Part shown: positions 1 to 12,052 of the stretch, piece by piece
Numbering within the stretch: position 1 is the first letter of the stretch
How the letters are laid out: every line of letters begins with the position of its first letter
Assembly: GCA_013399305.1 (NCBI GenBank)
Contig: VXAI01000340.1
Coordinates: 179,947-243,946, forward strand
Length of the DNA: 64,000 nt
DNA from: Rostratula benghalensis
Lineage: Eukaryota; Chordata; Aves; Charadriiformes; Rostratulidae
Reading direction: 5' to 3'
Position numbers and translations under genes: made by a program
The notes under the pieces: model-generated
What the model was told of the DNA's origin: nothing
Database searches by the model: none
The model's input: only the letters and a program-made list of their open reading frames with translations

Positions 1-3000
1 TATTTCAATATTGCATTTTATGAAAAGCAAACCTTTTATGATCCTAAAAAGTGAAACGTAGTTTGAACTGCTGAATTGTTCCATAGACTAGTGTGACACT
101 TTCAGTTGGGCATTTAGATAAATCATCCTTAAAAAGTGCTAGAAATCTTTGACAGATCACAGTAAGTCATCCAAAGTGGCAGTAATCCAAACTCTTCTGT
201 CTAGAAAGCAAGGTACAATAACTGAAAACAGAAGATCACACTACTTAAAATCTTAAGGATGACAGCAGTAGCAGGAGGAAGAATACTCCAACATGAGTGT
301 TTTTCTTAGTTGACTTGCCACCCATTCCAAAAAGACCTGAGCTTTATGGACTTGTCCAGCTGCAGCTAATGGAGTGAAATATTGCAGGAATTCCTGTACA
401 ATACCTAATAATATTATTAACATCCTATGGAGCAGATCAATTAATACTTATAGCCAACTTCAAAAAGAAAAAGAGAAGTAATTTGGGCATTAGGAGGAAA
501 AAAAATAATCAGGAACCAGAGTAATGAATTTATAAAACTGTCAATAAACTGGAAGAAAAGGATCAGTCCCTCAGAGCCCATGAGGCAAAAGAAACGAGTG
601 AAAATATACTCATTTTTAAATGCCATTATGCTCACAAATGGAACAGCTGAAGAAATTGTTCAGAAAACATTCAATACACAGAACACACTAGGAAACAACA
701 CTCTGGCTACTTGACAAGGGTGTATGTCAGAGCTGGTTACGTGTAAGTGGTAAAGGGACACTGAGGAGAAATATAAGAACTTTCCTAGAGAGGCAAAGAT
801 GTTGGAAAGCATGCTTAACCAAGCACACAGAGCAAATGGTATCTGCTTTGGATACCTAGACAGTTCAGCCTAATCTTCAAGAAATGCAGGTAGAGGACTA
901 GGTGGGAAAAAAAAGATTTTTCATGCACCAGAATCAAACGGCATTATTGCTCCATATCTAAAATAGCTTTTAGAGAAAGCCCAGTGGTAGATTAAAGTAC
1001 CTTACCATAATACGGCTACGTTTCATTGTCTTTGCTAGCAGTGCCCAGTTTCCAGGTGGTTGAACTGGTTGTATCCACTCTGTTGACTCATGCTTTAAAT
1101 CACAGAAGTCCTACACCTTTCAGAGAGCACAAACTTGGGCTCCTTTCCTATTCCACATACATCAGAATGAAATAGGTGTAACTGCTCTAATGGTTAGAGA
1201 GCCCCCTACAAGGTTTATCTAATTGAGCTTGACTGAACAACACACTGATAGTTATTTGCTTGGAAAAAGGAAACAAAAATAAGTGGGCTAAATTTTCCAA
1301 TAGCTATTAGAATGGTATAGATAACAATGATGAACAGAGAACAAATTTAGAAACATCACATAAGGTGATTATTGAATTCATCCGTATGTGAGTAACTTAC
1401 AGGTATCGCACTTCGCAATTAAGGTACCTCCTGTTGTTACCCAGACTATTTTTGGCATTTTTTATGATGCTGAGTATTAAACATGAAATATGCCATGTAG
1501 CTGGAAGGTTCAGTAAGTAATTTGCAGGGCTATGAAGTCCTCTTAAAAGTATGTAGTTTCTTGATCGTGACTAACTTTACTTTCTCAGCTTTAACGGTCC
1601 ACTGTACAACAGCAGTAATCTAGCAAACAATTTGCAGGTGACAGGTCCAAAGGCATTAGATATTTTAGCAATAAATTTTTATCTGAACATATTCACATTA
1701 AGGCGATGTCAATGTTATTAATACATCAGAGCCTGAAATTGTATCTCCATAAAATAGTAATGCAACCTTGGTACCAGGGGACAAACTCACTGATGGAAAT
1801 GTAAATTCACTTAACTCACATCCAAGTGTCAGTCTGCTGAGTCAAGTAGTGGTGCTAAATTTTATATTAAAAGTGTTCTGATTGAAAGTATCTGTTTATT
1901 TTGTAGTTGGCAATTTGTCACTATTCACGTGAACTGAATTTGAATCAACGACACACAGGAAAAGAGATATATATCACCCTATTTTTCAATTGAACTGCTG
2001 TATACAAATCTTAATTTATCTCTGTGGTAAAGTACACATATGCACTAAAATAAAATAAAGTGCAAAGTTCATATCTATTCTACCCAAAAAAGCAGAAGGT
2101 GACAAGCCACTAGGTAAAAAACATACTGTTCAGGTAACACCAAGGCAGGCATTAGTACAGTCACCTGTAGTCCATCAGAGAAATTGATGGTAAAAATAAT
2201 TAATTCAAGGAACAGAAGCCACAAGAAGCAGAATCTTTTATAAAAAACAACAATAAAACCCCTCAACACAGACCAAAAAAAATAAACCAATACAGACCAA
2301 AAAAGTAAACCAAGTGTGTTTTAAGCATTATGTTAAACAGCTTAGCCAGAACTATAACATAAAGTCCTCAATAGTGCACTAATAAGAGTGTACATAGCTA
2401 TTTGTGCTATTGTGTCATAGAAACTGATGTAAGAAGCCATGTCTGGCTCTTTTCCTCCAGAGAAAAAAATCTTGAGAACAAATCACAAATTTACTTAACC
2501 AACTCTTAGACTATACTTCAGGTTTAATGCCTTAACTCAGTTCTTCCCTTTGCTTACAACAGAAACAGAAACCAAAGAAAACCTAACAATATTGTTGCAT
2601 GGTTACTTCTCACATTGCCGAAACCCACTTAAGCAGATTTAATCCTTGATAGTACCTCCACATTTTTCCATGTGCCCCCTATATCCAAATTTTACATGGA
2701 AGACTGCAACATGATAAGGTGGCCTCACAAAGAAAGAGACACAACAGTTATTTCACAGCCAGGTAGGACATACTGAGGCAACCAAGGAAGCAAATTACAC
2801 AGATAGCAGAATTTTGCCAAAGTTCACTTTGCTTCCCTGCCTTCCCCCCTTCCAAGTTTAGTCATTGACCTCATTCCACAATGAAAGTTTGTGCAAGTAT
2901 TTTAGGCCATGGATTGTTTGCCAACTTGAAATCAAACATTTGTGGTTTGATTATTGAATATTTGAGCAATTTAGCAGAACACCTAGGACACAAGATATTT

Positions 3001-4175
3001 TTCTATTTCAATGAATGAACTTGATTAGTGTAAGAAACTTATTTCCTTTCTGTAACAGCGTATTACTTGTAAATATTTGCATCTGATTACTATACATGAA
3101 TAACACAAGAAACTTTACTTATAGTCCACAACAGCCTTCCAGTGCCATCCTTTCCACAACTGTTCATTCATACATTGCTGTGGTTTTGCCTTCTGCTAAT
3201 TTTTTATGAACTAAAACTCATTCTCCATTACCTGAATGCAACTAAAGAAGGGAAGAATTGTCACGGCAGGTGAAACCCAACACTCAATATGGTCAAGGAT
3301 TCCACCACTGACAGCAGTCAATAGACATACATCTGGAAAGGAAAGAAGAAATTACTCTCCTGTCATGCTGTCCGAGCCTCAAATATCCACTGATTTACCG
3401 GTATTATGATCTAGAAAGTTACACAGAGTGTTTAATAGTCATGCATGCACAAAAAGGGGTTTAAACATTTTAGTGGAGAAGTATTTCCTTTTTTGACCTG
3501 CACAAACCTGTGTCTAGGAACTCTACATTTTAACAACTTCAGAGTGAAAAATTCTCCCCTTTATTGATAATTTAGTTTTAGTTTGCTGATTATTTAATTG
3601 TTTTTCCTTACTCTGTATTGTGCAAAATCCCCAAGTGTTTACCCTGTTTTTTCCATGTCATTTATGATTTCATAAATATATATATATAAATATATATATG
3701 CATATATATATAAAAAGAACTGAGTAAATGATAAAAGATAATGGAAAGATGGTGAAGAGAAAGCATGTGGGGAATAAACAGAAGCAATGCACTGCAGCAA
3801 AGAATGAGTCATGTCTCCAAGTAGCCAGTCTGACACATATTTATATTTTGGATGGAGTAAAATTAATGCACTTTCAAATATGAAACAGAAACAAACACAA
3901 AATTGCCTTGCAAAGACATACTTTGATCATCACTGTGTACTACAGGTAATAACCTGAGTACCAGTTAAAACACTGGGACTCATTTGTAAAACAAATCTTT
4001 ATATCCTGGTTCCCTACTGTTCCAATCCAAAACTTTCATGCCCAGATTTTCACAATGATGAGACTAGACCATATAGAAAAACAAATTTCAGAATTTGCAC
4101 ATTGATTGTGTCCATTTAAGTGCTTTGTTATTGAATAACAATGAGATAAGCAAGGCCACCAGACACAGAGTGTTT
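1..4175. other. AT-rich non-coding stretch, no gene seen
   Basis: Both strands were read and no open frame looks like a known protein; those present are under 75 codons and have no supporting splice or Kozak context. No CR1 3' end or other repeat family was recognised. The only low-complexity structure is the TA tract listed separately. The sequence is unique-looking intergenic or intronic DNA. Conserved non-coding elements cannot be excluded without an alignment. Confidence 0.6.
3672..3715. repeat. TA-rich simple repeat
   Basis: About 44 bases made almost only of alternating T and A, in three TATATA blocks broken by AAA and by one GC step. This is an imperfect AT microsatellite, likely to vary in length between individuals. 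No coding role is visible. Confidence 0.85.
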
Positions 4176-4775
4176 TCAGAATCACAAGTCTAGGCTTGAA
4201 GGGACCTCTGGAGATTATCTGATTCAAGCTTCTGCTGAAGGCAAAGACTTAGATTTTCCAGGGCTAATCTAATGTTTTATGGTTCTTACATTGAAAAATA
4301 TTTTTCTTATATCCAGACAAAATTTCTCCTGAAGTAATTCATGCTTGTTGCCTCTTGTCCTGTAACTATGTACTCCTGTGAAAAGAGCACCTCCATCTTC
4401 TCTGTCAGTACCTTGTAGGTATTAGAATACTATAATTAGTTTCCTTCTCAGTTGGTTTTTAGTTGTTCAGTGTTTCTCTTCAGTTGAAGGGGACCTAAGG
4501 TGGACACAGTTTTCCAGGTGTGGTCCACGAAGTGTTAAGTGGAGGGTGATTATCACATCCCTCCATCTTGTGGCTATGGCCCTGGTCCTACAGCATCAGA
4601 TGGTGATGGCCCTGCCTGCTGCCAGTCCCAGGGTGTCTCCTGTGCAGCTGGCTCTCCCCCAGGGATTTTTCTGCAGTTACTGGCCAGGCAGGCAGTGCCC
4701 AGACTGGATACCTGCTCAGGATTATGTCATTGTGGTTCATGACTTCACATTTATCTTTGTTACGCTTCACGCAAG
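4176..4775 (-). mobile_element. Old CR1 LINE fragment, 3' part
   Basis: Read on the minus strand this is a diverged, 5'-truncated CR1 retrotransposon. Its 3' end lies at the low coordinate, where the plus strand reads AGAATCAC followed by GAAGGGACCTCTGGAGAT, a CR1-type 3' end. Moving up in coordinate come phrases typical of CR1 antisense: TTGCCTCTTGTCCTGT, a degraded TTTCCAGGTGTGGTC and CATGACTTCACATTTATC. The last decodes on the minus strand to a short KCEVM motif like the one downstream of the reverse-transcriptase active site. The frame is broken throughout and the divergence is higher than in the copies at 7.8 and 50.4 kb, so this is probably an older subfamily. It has no function of its own. 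The high-coordinate boundary is uncertain by some tens of bases and is followed by a T run at 4798-4810. Confidence 0.75.
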
Positions 4776-7700
4776 TCTTAAGGTTAAACTCTGTGCCTTT
4801 TTTTTTTTTTAATATACAACTAAATTCACCGGGTATAGAGGTGGTTAAACTAAATATCTTGCTACCTTGTCTAGAGAAATAAAGGTTGACTTTTTAGTAA
4901 GAGTGACTTTCTGCTCCTCAAGAATCACAGAATATTGTCTTTTCATCATTTTTCATAACAGGTCAGCCAAGTTGCTGGGGGTTATGTACAACAATTTCAT
5001 ATCTCAAGCTGAGCACCTCTGATGTACAGCTTATTCAAACATAGGATCTGATAACGGAAAACACTGCCCTTTTAAAGCATCCAGCATGTATATCTACAGT
5101 AGAGTTCAAGCTTCTTCCATCCACAAATTAAAAGATAAAAAGGATTTTCCCTGAGTCCTATAGAGTAAGCCTTTTCCTGAGTAAGCTATAGATTAACAAA
5201 AATAAGAATTTTCCCTTTAATACAGTAAGAATAGAATCAACAATATCCTCTCCACACAATCCAAAAGTAAACCACAACCAAAGTATGTCTTCCTTTTTCA
5301 CTGTCATGGATGGAGTGATGCATTTCACTCCTAAGACAGAAGTGTTATATAATAAATATATTTATTGATGTAAAACAAGGATTTAACAACATTTACTTTA
5401 AATAAATTTAACAGTAAATCTGGCATTGTTTTAACAAGATTCAATAGCAAGGAACTCCTGGTTATTTACTACATAAAGGACAGTTTAAAAGTGTCAGGGA
5501 CACCCTCCCGTTGAGTCATGACATTCAGAGACGACCCTCTTGCTTTCTAAACTACTTCTCAGAGAGGTGTCTAGGTGCAGCTGGATCCAGTCCTAGTCCC
5601 AGACTTGGTCAATGGTTGATGTCTAAATGGCTATACGTGCACATCAATCCTTTACATCGCTTAGCTGAGATTTCAAAGTTTATCAAGCTATCAGTCATGT
5701 ACCAAGGATCTGTTACAGCAAGGAATCTCTCAGCTTTGAGAGGTACCTTCCCATGGGAGATCCTGGCATGCAGCCTGCGGCTATGTAGAGGGCTCAAAGG
5801 GCTCTTGGGCTACCCACTACTTTTAGGGTAAGATGAACTACTTAATTATTTCTACATATCAACTGTTTCTTCTAAATTTGGCTTGAGTTGGACATTGGCC
5901 AGTATCGTGGTTAGATGAGTGCATTGCCATTAATAAGCCTTGGGTTATTGTCTTTATCTGTCTCCCCCAAATCCACTTTGACGAGATGCACCCATCACAG
6001 CTGCCACATAAAGTTATCTCTTGAGCAGGGTTATGGGAAAAGGTCAGATCAGGGAGAAGTGCTCCATCACGCACTGCTCCTTTCCCTCCCTCACAGAACA
6101 GCTTTCCACATGGGAGATGAGATAAAGCTATAAGCATCACTGGGGGGAAAAACTGTACTTTATTTTGATCTTCTCTTGAGTTTGAGATTGATTCTCTCAA
6201 TTAAAAAAGCCACTGACCCTACCAATGTATAAATATTTTACTGATTTTCAGTTTTTTCCCTTAAAAGGCACAAGAAAGTGATTTTCATAGAATACAGGCA
6301 AATACTGGAATTATTTGCAGCAGGACATCATGGATGCTGAAATTGTTTGAAAGGGAAACCTGTAAAGTATACAGACACTATGTAAGCCTCTTACTTGAAA
6401 TACTTTTACTTCTGTGCAGGGAGAAGAAATATTAAAAAATAATTCCTTTCATTCTGCCCTAGGAATTGGCATTTAGCTGTTGTCAGAGATAAAGTTCTGA
6501 GATGAATGATTGCTTCTCCTAGTTTATTAATGGCATCTGCAAAGTTTTTATGATTTTGCACTATTGGTACAAAACTGATACAGACAAACTGCCATCTACA
6601 AATGTGCTTGTACTTCCCTCAGTGGTATTACAATAGGCCAGAGTCAAATACTGAGATTTCCCTCAGTACTAATGTAGGTTCCTAACCTTACAAGTGGAGG
6701 CAACTTCAAGAGAATGATTTCGCTATGTTTGATCACTAAATCTAACAAACTATTTGATTTCAGATGTGGATATGGGTTTTCTAGTTTAGAACTTGGAAAC
6801 CACATAAATAGTTCTCTTAAAATCATTCACTTTTGTTTATTTTACTTCAGGAATTGCTTGGAGTAGAAACATATCAAGTTTGTTACCATTAAGTGCACCT
6901 TTTTCACAATTCATACAGAATGCCAGAGCTCTACAGCCTTAGAAAACCTACTGATTTCTTGGACGCAGTACAGGAGGGCAGTTCTCTGATAATTTCAGAA
7001 TCAAGTTCTACAAAAATTGTGACAGTTCACCAACTATATTGAACTCTTTCAAGGTGAACTCTTAGTAAGAATGGAAAGGATGCATTTTCGTAAGCTGTCT
7101 ACGTCCTTGCTGAGTGTATGAACAAAATGCAAGCATTTTTGTCTCTCAGATTTGCAGCAATTAAGACTATATTGTAAGAGGTTCATATTTTGTTTTCTTT
7201 CTGTGATAGATGGAGCTCTACAGAGATTTATTTTATTTTCAATGTGATATAAGATTAACAAAGACCTCTCAATTTCAAGAAGAAATATAAAAGAATGGCA
7301 TTGATTTGAAATTGTGCCTAGTGCAGATGGTGATCACACTGACATAATTGCTTCAGAGTTATGGAATAAATTGCAGTTGTAGGGTGTAATGTTTGATCAA
7401 AATGAAATTGACATTTAAATGCTGTATTTCATTGACAGTTGTGGCTCCAATAACATTCATTAAAATTCAACCATTATCTTAAAGATTTTTCTAATTGTTT
7501 TGAGACTTGTTTTGAGCAAAGCAAAACATCCAAATCACAAAGCAACCACAAATCCTTTCTACGGTAGTATATCAAACCTAGTAACATCTTCAAGTGAACA
7601 TCTTAAGGTAGATTCAAATTCCAGAGAGCAAACTGACACATGAAAGCATCTTATTACTAAGTCTGAAAAGTTAATTTATAATATTAAGTGCTTTGCAAGT

Positions 7701-7819
7701 AAGATATCTAGGAGACTCTACAGAACAGATGCAGACAATCCATCACTACTAGATGTTATTTAACATTGTTGATTCCATCATTTAGTCAAATTCCAAGAAG
7801 CTGCAGATTATTCCTTCAA
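4776..7819. other. Non-coding stretch between two CR1 pieces
   Basis: No gene is supported. Between about 5500 and 6150 the base composition becomes more balanced, and overlapping open frames of 106 codons (plus) and 113 codons (minus) appear. Neither resembles a known protein, and opposed frames of similar length argue for composition rather than coding. Just before it, 5340-5420 is very AT-rich. The block could be an old unrecognised repeat. The remainder is ordinary AT-rich sequence. Confidence 0.5.
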
Positions 7820-9105
7820 ATCATAGAAAAAAATCCTTCAAATAATGGAAAAGGCTACTAAGATCATCAAGTTCAACTGTAAACCTAACGTTGCAAATCT
7901 ACTGTTAAACCGTTGCCCTCAGAACTACATTTTTTAATACCTCCAGGGATGGTGACTCAACCACTTCCCTAGGAAGCCTGGCTCAATGTTTCAAAATACT
8001 CAGTCTAAATATCTATCCCCTGGTGCAACTCGAGGCTCTTTCTTCTTGTCCTATTGCTTGTTACTTGGGAAAAGAGACTGACACTCACCACGTTACAACT
8101 TCCTTTCAGGTGGTTGTAGAGACCGAAAAGGTCTCCCCTCAGTCTCCTTTTCTCCAGGCTAAACAATCCCAGTTGCCTCAGCCACTCCTCACAAGACTTG
8201 TGATCTAGAACCCTCACCAGCTTCATTGCTGTTCTTTAAATGCATTCCAGTATCATAATGTCTTCCTTTAGTGAGTGACCCAAAACTGAACACAGTATTT
8301 GAGGAGTGGCCACACCAAGGACCAAGAACTGGGGGTTGATCACTTCCCTTGTCCTGCTGGCCATACTATTTCTGATACAAGCCAGGATGCTTCTTGGCCA
8401 CCTGGGCACACTGGTGGTTTATATTCAGCTGGTTGTTGGCCAACACCCTCAGGTCCTTTTTCAATGGGCAGCTTTCCAGCCACTCTTCCCCAAGCCTGTA
8501 GCACTGCATGTTGTTCTGACCCCAGTGCAGGACCCAGCACTCGGCCATGTTGAAGCTCATACAATTGGCCTCAGCCCCTCAATACATCCTGTCCAGAACC
8601 CTCTGTAGGGCCTTCCTACCCCCTAAGTAGATCAACATTCTTGTCCAACTTGGTATCATCTGCAAACTTTCTGAGGGTTTACTTGACCCGCTCATCCAAA
8701 CCATTGATAAAGATATTAAACATACCTGGCCTTAATACTGAGCCCTGGGGAACATCACTTGTGACCAGCCACCAGTTGGATTCACTACCATCCTTTGGGC
8801 CTGGGCCTGGCCATTCAGACAGCTTTTGAACTCATGAAGTGCATGCCTGTCCAAGTTATGGGCAGCCAGTTTCTCCAGGAGAATGCTTCAGGAAACAGTT
8901 TCAAAGGCTGTACTAAAGTCCATGTAGACAACATCTAGAACCTTTCTCTTGTCAATTAAGTTAGTTACCTTGCCATAGAAGGAGATAAGTTTAGTCAAGC
9001 AGGACCTGCCTTTCATTAACCCATGATGTCCGGGCTGATCTCCTGTTTTTCCTCTCCATGCCTTACGATGGCACTCAAGACAATCTGCTCCATAAACAGT
9101 AAACT
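7820..9105 (-). mobile_element. CR1 LINE fragment, RT domain to 3' end
   Basis: This is a 5'-truncated CR1 of about 1.3 kb on the minus strand. The 3' end is at the low coordinate (TCATAGAA, degraded). Reading from the high coordinate down, it decodes in broken frames to CR1 reverse transcriptase: a segment ending FETVS, then DVPQGSVL, a FINGLDE block, the FADDTKL active-site box near 8650-8680, then the CWVLHWGQNN region near 8530. The C-terminal [20 protein letters not shown] motif follows near 8100-8160. Stops and frameshifts interrupt every part, so no enzyme can be made. Intact elements of this family code for an endonuclease and reverse transcriptase that copy the RNA into nicked genomic DNA; the endonuclease region is absent here. 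The identification is firm; the 5' limit is approximate. Confidence 0.93.
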
Positions 9106-12033
9106 CTCATCTGTGCAAATTCTCCTATGACACTACAGAAACGGGGTAACACTGGAATAATTTTCTCTCCTACAACTTCTCTTTCTTTTACCCTCACCTC
9201 CGCTCATTGTGTTTCTACAGGAAAAACATTCCTCTCTGCAAATAAATAAATACTGTTTCATCAGTATAAACTCACTATTAAAAAAAAAAAATCATGATTG
9301 TCCAGACAAAGAAGGTCCTACTTAATGCATATAAATGAATACATGTAAATTTAAGCCTAAATTAGAACAATGTTTCTATGTTAAATATATTTTCTCTTTC
9401 TAAATTTGATAACCAGGATTAGACATAAAGGATAATAATCAAGTTTTATATCTCATACACTGTATTCAACATTTAATTCTAATCTTCATGATATAGGGGT
9501 AAATATGACCACAGGAATCCTTATTATCTCTCCTTCTTCCAATCTTATTTCTTATTTGTTTTCTAGTGCACAACTATGTTTTAGGCAAATAATTTCATGG
9601 ACTTATGCACAGATCCTTTTCACCTTAAAGGTACAGTTAATTTAGAATGCCCCCAAGGTATGTTTGCAGTTACAATTATCCCTTTTATTGTGCATTAGCT
9701 TGCACTAACAATGCTCAGTCTCATCTGTCATTCTGCCTTCCAGGCACCTAAGTTTGTTACGCTCCTTGAGTTCTTCACGGTCTTATCTTGTCCTAGTCAC
9801 AAATGATTCCATGTCATCTAATCACACAAGTGAAATGTCATCCAAACTTTCTGAGGAGAGGGGGAGAAACAGACTTCTTCTCTGTTGACCTTTCTTTTAA
9901 ATATAAAATTAGTTTGTATTATGAAATACATATTTTTGTATCACAATTTTCATTATAATATGGAATTACAGCTAGCTGAATGTGTCTTCACAATCCTGCC
10001 TTATTTTGGATATTTTTCTCTAGTTTGGATGTTAGAGCTTCCTGTTCCCTTGAGTTCTAGAAACCAGCATGAACAGTGATGAAGTTTCCAGGCACCTGGA
10101 ATTTACTTTAGCTGCCATCACCATGGTACTGAGGACGACACTGTGTCAGGGATGCACCAGCTGCACACCCCTTTACACAGGAAAACTACCTCATAAAAAG
10201 ATAATCAACTGCTTGTTTACTGTGACAGTTACCAATTTATAGATGGAGCCTGTCACTTCAGAAAGATAGGGCAGAGCCACAGACAGCAAGCACCAGAACG
10301 AGAGATAATAGGGTGCACGAGCTTGGTGAAGAGAGCTTTGTTAGAGCAGTGACAGCCACAGGAGGAAGCACATGTGATTACTGTTCTGTAATAGTTTGGT
10401 CTGTACAGCACAAGAGACAGGGACTGCTGTTACACTTCTGTAATGAGTAGCTTGTCACATGCACATTAACTTCTCAGAAGTAATTACTGATTTTGTTAAG
10501 CTGTGAGTACGCCAGCCCAGAAAATAAGGGTGATTGTTTGCTCAGATTGTCATGAACTGGTACAGAAAACTGGAGGAGTTTATTTTAAAGAAAAAAGCCA
10601 CAAACAAAACAAAAGCCTAAACAATTTCAGGGAGATGAGAAAGATTAACAGAAAGCTCTCAGAAACACAAGGTAACTCCTATACCTAGGAAAATGTAATC
10701 ACACTTATCTTAGCTCTAAAAGCAAAACATAACAAGAGGCACTCATGTCATGATTGTATTGGAAAACAAGAGAATCACAAGAAAAATTCACAGCTGTCCA
10801 AAATGGTTGCAAACCTTAATGGACAGAATGCACTAGAAGACTGCTGAATTATTTAGGTGACTCAGTCTTTTGTTGATATGGAGTCTCTGACGAACGTCTG
10901 TTCAGTCCTTGTTCTTCACCTCTGTCTTTTGTGGATAATTCTATGGATGAGGTGAAAAAAAAACGAAAAAAAACCCAAAGAAAGCTTCACATCAAAATCT
11001 TTACTTCTACTTCTATTCCAAATACACAGTTATGTTGTCCAGCAAGGCCTGAGTTTGCCTGATGTCTTCAGCTTCCTTTTAAATTTTACGATACATCTGG
11101 TATTTTAGATCTCTTTTTTTCACAGTAAGATGCAGGTAAACAGATACAGTTCACATAACAACTTCATCATTGTGATGAAGACTGACACAGAGCAAAGGAA
11201 GCAAGTTTAGCTACACTGTTAGTTACATTACACTCAAGTGGTAATAACTCAAATATTTGTTGAACTACTCAGTCAGGCAAAAGGTGGGTCACTACAGAGT
11301 CTAGGAAAAGTTCAAAGCATATTCATAAATCACAGCTTAGTTCTGGAAAGAAAAGTCAGTACATAAGTACTAACTAGTGAAATAACTGATTTACACAACT
11401 GTAAAAATTTTAAGTTGAACCCATTTGTCACAGTGAGTTCAGATTTAGTCTATTTCCAAATCATCTCTCTGCAGCAGAAGAGAGAAGACTTGCAGGTTAA
11501 CACTTTGGCAAGTTAAATTATGTGAGAGGGACTCCACAGCCTTCACCAATGCAGGAAAGCACAGCCAGGGTGCATGGAAGTGCACTATAAATTGCAGTTT
11601 CTTACCCTAAATGCTGTATGCTGTGTAGGCACTTGTATGTAGAAAATTTAAGAGACTTTGTAGTTTTCAACCTTTTTTTCCCTGAGTATGGGGATTTTGT
11701 CACAAAGACTTGTGCACTAGGAAGCATAAGGGAGAGAAATAGGGGAAAAACCCAAACACACGCAAAAAAGAAAAACAAAATAGAACTACAGCTTAATTCT
11801 ATTACCATGCATATTCAAATACGTTTACTTGCAAATTATTCTGCAAGAAAAACATGGAAAAAGCTATCATCTCAACAGTTAAATGTTGGAATAAAAAAGT
11901 TAGACGATATAACCTCCAAATCTGAGATGTGTAATGAACATGGTAACTCTAGTTATGATCCTGGTTCAGGAGTATGGTGACTACAATTGGGAAAAGAGAA
12001 AGCAACATTGAAATCTCAAATGGAACTATCCAA
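9106..12033. other. AT-rich non-coding stretch
   Basis: No repeat family or gene was recognised. Short A runs occur near 9279 and 10953-10976. The largest open frame (11618-11980, plus, 120 codons) is rich in K, N and S, carries no family motif, and sits in AT-rich sequence without splice or Kozak support. I regard it as a chance frame. Confidence 0.55.
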
Positions 12034-12052
12034 TTTTTTTTTTTTTTTTTTT
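12034..12052. repeat. Poly-T tract
   Basis: Nineteen T in a row. It is not joined to a recognisable SINE or LINE body on either side, so it is probably a simple homopolymer rather than a retroposon tail, although an eroded retrocopy on the minus strand cannot be excluded. Confidence 0.85.

Noticed and set aside
5511..6200. Opposed open frames of 106 (plus) and 113 (minus) codons
   Set aside because: Both strands are open in the same composition-shifted block and neither product is recognisable.
8299..8608. Plus-strand open frames of 84-100 codons
   Set aside because: They are antisense shadows of the minus-strand CR1 reverse-transcriptase remnant.
11618..11980. 120-codon plus-strand open frame
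   Set aside because: K/N/S-rich translation of AT-rich DNA with no motif; a chance frame is expected in 64 kb.
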